This document shows, one piece after another, positions 58,400 to 64,000 of a stretch of DNA of 64,000 nt. The DNA comes from Oscillospiraceae bacterium. Lineage in GTDB: Bacteria > Bacillota > Clostridia > Oscillospirales > CAG-272. Each line of letters begins with the position of its first letter. Position 1 is the first letter of the stretch. The translations under genes and the position numbers were made by a program. A model generated the notes under the pieces. It saw nothing but the letters and a program-made list of their open reading frames with translations, did not search any database and was not told where the DNA came from. The stretch is from contig SVTT01000001.1 of assembly GCA_015063625.1 (NCBI GenBank), positions 1-64,000 of the forward strand, read 5' to 3'.

Positions 58400-59491
58400 T
58401 TGGTTCGTGTCTTGCATGTCATTTCGGGCTTTGAGGGCGGCGGCGTGGAAACACTGATCGGCCGCTGGCAGGATGAGCTGAAGCAGGATGTGGAATTTCA
58501 CATTGCCGCACACGATCTTGCCGTGCCCGCCTGTGCCGAGGCGCTGAAGCAGGGAGGGGCGGTGCTCCACATGATCCCCTCGAGAAAGCACCTCCTCGGT
58601 CATACGCGTGCCTTGAAGCGCTTGCTTTCCTCGCTTTGCCCCGACGTCGTGCACGTCCATACCACCGAGTGGGGCTTTTTTGCCCTTCGCGCGGCAAAAG
58701 CAACGGGGGTCCCCGTTCGCATTCAGCATTCTCATGCAGCGCGGCGCACGGCAAACCCCTTTCGAAGGATCTTTTACCGCGTTTGCTTTTGGCTTGGCAA
58801 AAAGGCAGCCACTACGTATCTTGCGTGCGGCAGGGAGGCGGCGATCTTTGCTTTTGGCAAACGGGAAACCGAGCAGGGACTAGTCAAACTTCTCAAAAAC
58901 GGCATCGATACCGATCGCTTTGCCTTTTCGGCAAAGGCGCGCATCGGGATGCGTGCGGCACTCGGCATTGATGAGGACACCGAGGTGATCGGCATGGTCG
59001 CTCGCTTCAATCCGCAAAAAAATCACAAGGCGGCACTTCGCCTGTTTTCGGCATACCGCGCTTTGCACGAAAAGGCAGTTCTGCTCCTTGTCGGCGATGG
59101 GCGTCTGATGGGGCGCATCAAGCGGCGTGCAGCCGCCCTTCCCGATGGATCGGTGCGATTTCTCGGTGCGCGCAACGATGTTCCTGCGCTTTATGCAGCT
59201 ATGGACGTGTTTATCCTGACCTCGCGCTTCGAGGGACTGCCCATTTCGCTCATCGAGGCGCAGACCTCGGGGCTTCGCGCCTTAGTCACGGATCGCGTGG
59301 CACGGGAGGCGGCTTTTACTGAGCTCGTCAGCTTTTTACCGTTGCGTGATCGTGCGGCGTGGTGCCGTGCGCTCGCCTTACCCTCTGTCCGAGGACGGGA
59401 GGATTTTTATGCCGTGGCAAACAGGGCGGGGTATTCCCTTAAAGGTGCGGCGGCGGAGCTGCTGACCGTTTATCGGGGGAGCAGCTCTTAA
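58400..59491 (+). CDS. Glycosyltransferase family 4-type (GT-B fold)
   Basis: 363 aa. N-domain VLHVISGFEGGGVETLIGRW (the glycine-rich donor loop of GT4 enzymes) and VVHVHTTEWGFFAL; C-domain IGMVARFNPQKNHKAALRLF, LLLVGDGRLMGRIK, VRFLGARNDVPALYAAMDVFILTSRFEGLPISLIEAQ, with the EGLP-x-x-LIEA nucleotide-sugar signature. Resembles EpsF/CapM-type enzymes of exopolysaccharide operons. The start is TTG 58400, behind GGGAGGGGA. Followed by an EpsG-like polymerase and a flippase, so it probably builds the repeat unit of a secreted polysaccharide. Confidence 0.92.
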   Translation: MVRVLHVISGFEGGGVETLIGRWQDELKQDVEFHIAAHDLAVPACAEALKQGGAVLHMIPSRKHLLGHTRALKRLLSSLCPDVVHVHTTEWGFFALRAAKATGVPVRIQHSHAARRTANPFRRIFYRVCFWLGKKAATTYLACGREAAIFAFGKRETEQGLVKLLKNGIDTDRFAFSAKARIGMRAALGIDEDTEVIGMVARFNPQKNHKAALRLFSAYRALHEKAVLLLVGDGRLMGRIKRRAAALPDGSVRFLGARNDVPALYAAMDVFILTSRFEGLPISLIEAQTSGLRALVTDRVAREAAFTELVSFLPLRDRAAWCRALALPSVRGREDFYAVANRAGYSLKGAAAELLTVYRGSSS

Positions 59492-59516
59492 AGGATGCCG
59501 AAAAGGAGGTGTGGGT

Positions 59517-60623
59517 ATGGCATATGTTGGTGTGGTTGCCGCGATGGCGGTGCTGCGCTTGATCTTTGCGCGTGACACCGATCGGGATCGCCGTATTTTT
59601 TCCACCCTCACCCTTGTTCTGCTGCTGTTTTTTGCTGCCTGTCGCGCGCCGTCGGTGGGACGTGATACGGCCTCCTTCATCGATGTGTTTTTGAAGCTGC
59701 GCGGCAGAGGACTTCTTGATATTCTCCGGTTTTCCTCTTGGACCGAGCCCGGCTTCCGCCTGCTTTGTGCCCTTGTGGGACTGTTTACGGCGAATGGGCA
59801 GTGGCTGATCGCCGTGACAAGCCTTCTCATACATGGCTCTGTGGCACGCTTTATCTGCCGTCATTCAAGAAATATCTATCTCAGCTTTTTCCTTTACGTC
59901 ACGCTGATGATCTATCCCTTCTACTTCAGCATGATGCGGCAGGCACTTGCCGTGGCGGTATGGCTTTTTGCTTATGGATTTCTGAAAAAAAGAAAGCTTG
60001 TCCCATACCTTTTGTTGGTTTTGTTGGCGGCAAGCTTTCATACCAGTGCGCTGCTGTTTTTGGTCTGTCCGTTGCTTGCGCTTGTTCGCGTTGACCGTCA
60101 AGGCTTGCGCATTTTGCTGCCTCTCACGGTGGGGCTCTCCTTGGCAGGGGCACTTTTTGCCGAGCCGGCGGTGCATCTGGTCACGCGCCTCATTCCGCGC
60201 TATGCGAACTATGAGGTCACCACCTTTGACGCGCTTTACTGGTATTTTGCGGTGTTTGTGCTGATCACAGGCTACGGAATCTTCAAGCTGTATTACGTGA
60301 GATCCGATGTGCCGCCCGTTGCGACCGACGGCTTTGATGAAAAGAGCTTTCTCACCGTGATGATGCTGCTCGGCACGGTGGTGGCGGCGACCATGACCCG
60401 TTTCGGACAGCTGGAACGCCTTTTCAACTATTTTGAGGTGCTGTATCTTCTCTGGCTACCCATGGTGATCTCGCCCGCCTTTTATCGGAAGGGGGAGCGT
60501 CGGCTTGCTTTTCCCGTCGAGCTGATCGTGACACTGCTGTTGTCGCTTGCTTATTTTATTGTCATTTTGTTTTTCAGAAGCGGACTGTGGTACGATGCCA
60601 TGCCGTATACGTTTTTTTGGTAA
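59517..60623 (+). CDS. EpsG-family polysaccharide polymerase
   Basis: 368 aa, about ten membrane segments. The motif SVGRDTASFIDVF (about residue 46) corresponds to the GxDTxxY motif of EpsG/Wzy-like polymerases, and MRQALAVAVWLFAYGFLKKRK (about 140) is another family signature. HTSALLFLVCPLL follows. ATG 59517, seven bases after AGGAGG, is preferred to GTG 59511. Lies between the glycosyltransferase and the flippase, the usual order of Wzx/Wzy-dependent operons. Confidence 0.87.
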   Translation: MAYVGVVAAMAVLRLIFARDTDRDRRIFSTLTLVLLLFFAACRAPSVGRDTASFIDVFLKLRGRGLLDILRFSSWTEPGFRLLCALVGLFTANGQWLIAVTSLLIHGSVARFICRHSRNIYLSFFLYVTLMIYPFYFSMMRQALAVAVWLFAYGFLKKRKLVPYLLLVLLAASFHTSALLFLVCPLLALVRVDRQGLRILLPLTVGLSLAGALFAEPAVHLVTRLIPRYANYEVTTFDALYWYFAVFVLITGYGIFKLYYVRSDVPPVATDGFDEKSFLTVMMLLGTVVAATMTRFGQLERLFNYFEVLYLLWLPMVISPAFYRKGERRLAFPVELIVTLLLSLAYFIVILFFRSGLWYDAMPYTFFW

Positions 60624-60655
60624 TTTTTTAAGCTGTTGAAAGGGAGGTGAAGACC

Positions 60656-62092
60656 GTGACCGAAGAAAACAAAACGATGCCAAGGTTTTTCCGTTCCTCC
60701 TTTTCCTATCTGTTCGGGAACATCCTATCCAAGATCGCGGTGTTCTTCATGCTGCCTCTTTATACGGCGCGCATTCCCTCTGCCGACATGGGCTATTACG
60801 ATACCGCCACAGCGGTCGTTATTCTGGTTGCGTCGGTGCTGTTTCTTGACGTCGGTATCGGGCTGATGCGCTTTATGCTGGGTGCAAAAGACGAACGTGC
60901 ACGGGAGGAGATCCTTTCCTCGGGTCTTGTGATCGTCCTGCTGTCCTCGCTGCTGTATGTTGCCGTTGCACTCGCGGTAGCACTGCTTTTCGAAATTCCG
61001 TATTATCCCCTCATTGTGCTGTACGGACTTCTCAATGCCGTGATGACGGCGTTTGGCTACGTGGCAAGGGCACGGGGCTTTGTGATGTTTTACGCGTTGT
61101 CGGGGGCGGTTTCCACCCTCCTGCAGGTGATCCTCAATCTGGTCCTTATCCTGGTGTTTGATTGGGGCTATGCCTCGCTTTACGTGGCGTTTTGCTGCGG
61201 CGCGCTGGTTTCGATCGTGATGCTGACGGTTCGGTGCGGTGTTCGCTCCTTTTTTTCGCTTGGCAGTGCCAGGAGGGAAACGGTGGCGCGTCTGATCCGC
61301 TTTTCCTTGCCGCTTGGTATCAACTCCGCCGCCTTCTGGCTGCTCAATTCGCTCAACCGCGTGCTGGTCACGGTCTGCCTTGGCGCGGAGCAAAACGGCT
61401 ATTATGCCATTGCCATGAAATTCACCCAGATCCTGATTTTCTTTTCCACCTGCTTTCAATTTGCCTGGCAGGAGGTGTCCTTTGCCAAGGGCTTTGAGAA
61501 AAAGGAGGAGGACCGTTGCTACTATGCCGAAAAGACAGACCTGTTTTTGCGGATCTTTATGGCGGCACTGCTGCTGCTGATCCCGGGGGCAAGGGTCGGA
61601 CTGTGGCTCTTTCCGGGCTTTATCCATGAGTCCTACAGCGCGGCGATCGATCTGCTGCCCGTGGCACTGCTCGGAGCCTTTATGTCGGTGCTCGCCTCCT
61701 TTCTTGATCCCATTTTCAGTGCGGCACGGAAAAACGGTATGATCCTTCTCTCAACGGCGCTGGGCGCGGCAGTCAACGTGTCGCTGGTGCTTCTGCTGTT
61801 CCGACTCGGCACAGGTGTTATCGCTGCAAACATTGCGTTTCTTGCAGGCTATACCGTGACGGTGGCAGTGAGGATCATCGGTCTTCGCCGCACCTCGGGG
61901 CTGACTCTTCCGCTTTGTCGTTATCTTTGGTTTTTGCCTGCGGTTGCAGGTGTCACGGCGGCGTTTTATCTGCTGAAGCCCGCCCTGAACATCGCGCTGA
62001 TCCCCGTGGCAGCTCTCATCGCCTTCCTCCTGCTTCGGGAGGAGCTGGGTGTGATATTCAGACGCTCCATCGGCTCAAAGGACAATTCCTGA
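60656..62092 (+). CDS. Polysaccharide flippase (Wzx/MviN-like)
   Basis: 478 aa, about 12-14 membrane segments; moves lipid-linked repeat units across the membrane. The N-terminus FRSSFSYLFGNILSKIAVFFMLPLYTARIP and DMGYYDTATAVVILVASVLFLDVGIGLMRF are typical of the polysaccharide_synt family; LPLGINSAAFWLLNSLNRVLV and NGYYAIAMKFTQIL are in the second half. GTG 60656 has GGGAGGTGA; the GTG at 60647 used by the track lies within that site. The last gene of the EPS set; no clear terminator follows, and the 62093-62320 interval shows no gene. Confidence 0.9.
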   Translation: MTEENKTMPRFFRSSFSYLFGNILSKIAVFFMLPLYTARIPSADMGYYDTATAVVILVASVLFLDVGIGLMRFMLGAKDERAREEILSSGLVIVLLSSLLYVAVALAVALLFEIPYYPLIVLYGLLNAVMTAFGYVARARGFVMFYALSGAVSTLLQVILNLVLILVFDWGYASLYVAFCCGALVSIVMLTVRCGVRSFFSLGSARRETVARLIRFSLPLGINSAAFWLLNSLNRVLVTVCLGAEQNGYYAIAMKFTQILIFFSTCFQFAWQEVSFAKGFEKKEEDRCYYAEKTDLFLRIFMAALLLLIPGARVGLWLFPGFIHESYSAAIDLLPVALLGAFMSVLASFLDPIFSAARKNGMILLSTALGAAVNVSLVLLLFRLGTGVIAANIAFLAGYTVTVAVRIIGLRRTSGLTLPLCRYLWFLPAVAGVTAAFYLLKPALNIALIPVAALIAFLLLREELGVIFRRSIGSKDNS

Positions 62093-62320
62093 AGCCCAAA
62101 TATCGTGTTATAAAACCGCAAGCTCCTTCGTTGACGGCGCTCCCCCCTCGTAATGATGCAGAATAATATTCGCAAATTTTACTAAGGAGATGGATGAAAG
62201 GAATTCGCAAGAATTTCTGCCGAGAAAAATATCCGCATCGTTATCTTGGGATAGAAACGTCATCCTTGTATGATGTCGTTTTTCAGTTTTGGCTCTGCAC
62301 AGAATGAGGAGATCCTTTTT

Positions 62321-62998
62321 TTAACAAAGCTCACGGAGTGTATCAAGCGCACCCTTTTCGATACGGCTGACGTAGGAGCGCGAGATGCCGAGCAGCTCTG
62401 CCACCTCGCGCTGGGTGCGCGGCTCTGTGCCGTCCAGTCCGTAGCGGAGCACGACGATCTGTCGCTCCCGTTCCCCTAACACCGTGCCGACCAGTCTTCT
62501 GATACGCAGAGATTTGATATGCGTGTCAACCTCCTCCTCCACATTGTCCTCGGTGGAGATGACGTCCATGTAGGTCAGCGGGTTCCCGTCGCGGTCAACG
62601 TCAATGGTTTCGTGGATCGAAACCTCGGCTGACAGCTTTTTCTGCGAGCGAAAATGCATAAGGATCTCGTTTTGAATGCACTTGGCAGCGTAGGTGGCAA
62701 ATCGCGCACCGTTGGTGGGGTTAAAGGTGTCCACCGCCTTGACCAGACCGATCGTGCCGATCGAAACGAGATCCTCTTGGTTTTTTGCCGTTCCGTAGTA
62801 TTTTCTTACGATGTGCGATACGAGGCGCAGATTGTGAAGGATCAGCTTTTCTCGCGCCTGCATATTGCCCGCCGCCTTTGCGACAAAAGCCTCGCGCTCC
62901 TCGCCCGCCTCCAGCGGCGGTGGGAAGCTCTGGGGGGAGCCGATGCCGAGTAAAAGGTGCACAGCGTTCAAGAGCAGTGAAATGAGCATGGAAAGCAT
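62321..62998 (-). CDS. sigK: RNA polymerase sporulation sigma factor SigK (pro-form)
   Basis: Late mother-cell sigma factor. The 225 aa product begins with a hydrophobic pro-sequence (MLSMLISLLLNAVHLLLG), which in other species is removed by SpoIVFB, then the sigma-2 region (HNLRLVSHIVRKYYGT, EDLVSIGTIGLVKAVDTF, RFATYAAKCIQNEILMHFR) and sigma-4 helix-turn-helix (TQREVAELLGISRSYVSRIEKGAL). The gene is continuous: no skin element splits it. GGAGGTGATACAAT precedes the ATG. Confidence 0.95.
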   Translation of the reverse strand: MLSMLISLLLNAVHLLLGIGSPQSFPPPLEAGEEREAFVAKAAGNMQAREKLILHNLRLVSHIVRKYYGTAKNQEDLVSIGTIGLVKAVDTFNPTNGARFATYAAKCIQNEILMHFRSQKKLSAEVSIHETIDVDRDGNPLTYMDVISTEDNVEEEVDTHIKSLRIRRLVGTVLGERERQIVVLRYGLDGTEPRTQREVAELLGISRSYVSRIEKGALDTLRELC

Positions 62999-63020
62999 AT
63001 TGTATCACCTCCAAAGAAAT

Positions 63021-63044
63021 CATACTATGTATATGTTCTCTCGC
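63021..63044 (-). promoter_or_regulatory. Possible sporulation-type promoter of sigK
   Basis: On the minus strand CATAGTAT lies about 30 bases before the ATG, fitting the CATAnnnT -10 of sigma-E/sigma-K. An AC 17 bases upstream might be the sigma-K -35, but no ATA-type -35 is seen. Weak. Confidence 0.3.
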
Positions 63045-63340
63045 CTGTCCGACATGACGCATTGCTCCACAGCTTTATATTTCCGACCTTCCATCGACAA
63101 AATCCCTCAGAGGCAGCGTGTTCTCCTTGAGGAGAGCACACCAAAGCCATGATCGTTTTGACGGGCAAGCTACGATAAGCTTCGCATCGTGATGGTTGGA
63201 TTTGTGGGGCTTGAGGTTAGATGGGCGATCATACCATAACATCTGCACAGCAAATTCATCACGGCACGCGCCGGCGAGCCTTATAACGCTGTGCTGAAAA
63301 ATGCGCAAAAATAGCAGGAATGTTCGATATGGTATAAATT
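63045..63340. other. Intergenic region between sigK and the phosphofructokinase gene
   Basis: About 300 bases without a supported gene. It has small hairpins (GGAGA/TCTCC around 63118-63136 and AAGCTACGATAAGCTTCGCATCGT), but none with a T-run. ORFs listed here are shadows. Confidence 0.6.
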
Positions 63341-63342
63341 TC

Positions 63343-63371
63343 TTGACAGTGCGAAAAATATTTGATATACT
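63343..63371 (+). promoter_or_regulatory. Sigma-A promoter of the phosphofructokinase gene
   Basis: TTGACA (63343-63348), 17 bases, TATACT (63366-63371), about 38 bases before the ATG. Confidence 0.9.
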
Positions 63372-63409
63372 TTCATCAAGCGCTTACTTTTTGCGGAGGT
63401 CAGTTGTCT

Positions 63410-64000
63410 ATGAAAAAGCTTTACGGAAACGCGGTCGTCGGTCAGTCGGGCGGTCCCACCGCCGCCATCAACGCCACGCTTGCGGGCGTGATCCGCGGTG
63501 TGCTGGAGGACGTGGGCGAGGGGGCGATCAAGACGCTTTACGGCATGAGAAACGGTGTGGAGGGGCTTCTTGAGGAGCGCCTTGTCAATTTGAATGAGCT
63601 CTTTGCAAGGGAAGAGAATATTGAAATGCTGGAGCACACGCCTGCGGCGGCGCTCGGCTCCTGCCGCAAAAAGCTGCCCAAGCCCGGTGAGAACGACGCG
63701 GTTTATGAGAAGCTGCTTTCGATCTTTCAAAAATACGATATCCGCTATTTCTTCTATATCGGCGGCAACGATTCGATGGATACGGTTGCCAAGCTCTCTG
63801 CTTATACCAAGGAGCACGACTATGAGATGTGTATTATGGGCGTGCCAAAGACCATCGATAACGATCTTGTGGTGACCGACCATACCCCTGGCTTCGGCTC
63901 TGCCGCGAAGTATATCGCGGTCACGGTGCAGGAGATCATCCGTGACTGTGCCGTATATACCGTGCCTGCCGTGACCATTGTGGAGATCATGGGACGTGAT
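63410..64000 (+). CDS. pfp: 6-phosphofructokinase, probably PPi-dependent, N-terminal part
   Basis: Phosphorylates fructose 6-phosphate in glycolysis. 197 residues are visible before the window ends; the frame is open to the edge. The start MKKLYGNAVVGQSGGPTAAINATLAG carries the GGP-type donor loop. Where ATP-enzymes read GGDGS and PGTIDND, this one has GGNDSMDT and PKTIDND; Asp and Lys at these places are the known marks of the PPi-dependent form, which works reversibly. GGAGG lies ten bases before the ATG. It is missing from the ORF track because it runs off the end. Confidence 0.88.
   Translation, partial: MKKLYGNAVVGQSGGPTAAINATLAGVIRGVLEDVGEGAIKTLYGMRNGVEGLLEERLVNLNELFAREENIEMLEHTPAAALGSCRKKLPKPGENDAVYEKLLSIFQKYDIRYFFYIGGNDSMDTVAKLSAYTKEHDYEMCIMGVPKTIDNDLVVTDHTPGFGSAAKYIAVTVQEIIRDCAVYTVPAVTIVEIMGRD

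Noticed and set aside
63281-63883. 200-aa minus-strand ORF over the phosphofructokinase start
   Set aside because: The plus-strand frame carries a clear phosphofructokinase N-terminus with promoter and ribosome binding site.
1-64000. CRISPR arrays, prophage or transposase genes
   Set aside because: No regularly spaced short repeats, integrase, transposase or phage structural gene was seen; the only large repeats are the RHS cores.

Overview
This window looks like a piece of chromosome from a spore-forming, Gram-positive member of the Clostridia, possibly Oscillospirales-like. The evidence is the sporulation genes (sigK, ylbJ, yqfC, yqfD), the Bacillus/Clostridium-type gene neighbourhoods (rsmD-coaD, DUF177-rpmF, yqfC-yqfD-phoH-ybeY-era-recO, yajC-TIGR04086), the strong AGGAGG ribosome binding sites and the consensus TTGACA-17-TATAAT promoters. 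The assignment is by eye; no database was searched.

Layout. 0-4.5 kb: 5' part of valS (minus strand), a tRNA-Thr(GGT) with promoter and terminator, a small ATPase, a zinc-ribbon membrane protein and a sugar isomerase-type TIM barrel. 4.6-12.3 kb: a minus-strand operon of a short QueG-like Fe-S protein, addB and addA. 12.5-17.1 kb: htrA, response regulator and histidine kinase in one operon, then an rlmA-type rRNA methyltransferase. 17.2-34.5 kb: a large RHS polymorphic-toxin locus. 34.5-47.4 kb: yajC operon, rimM-trmD with an O-antigen-ligase-like protein and two anchored proteins, HPr, uvrC-rsmD-coaD-transporter operon, nnr, DUF177-rpmF. 47.4-58.2 kb: ylbJ diverging from a long yqfC-yqfD-phoH-ybeY-era-recO-mutS2 run, then a PRPP synthetase homologue and a DUF1385 protein. 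58.3-64 kb: an exopolysaccharide set (glycosyltransferase, EpsG-like polymerase, flippase), sigK, and the start of a probably PPi-dependent phosphofructokinase.

The RHS locus is the outstanding part. One full-length secreted RHS protein (about 2,139 aa, signal peptide, DNRLRE-like region, YD repeats, HNH-type nuclease tip) and its candidate immunity gene are followed, on the same strand, by six promoterless toxin-immunity cassettes and one broken remnant. Each cassette starts with a copy, or part, of the same RHS-core DNA that sits just before the active toxin tip; four orphan copies are exactly the 315 bp of the full gene. In most cassettes the coding frame has no usable start. Three diallelic sites in the repeats occur in all pairwise combinations, which is direct evidence of recombination or gene conversion between copies. 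Several cassette junctions carry palindromic elements, including two copies of a 117-nt element predicted to fold into five helices. The locus reads as a toxin-tip reservoir for exchanging the active C-terminus while keeping the matching immunity genes. Outside this region the window is mostly ordinary housekeeping and sporulation gene content.
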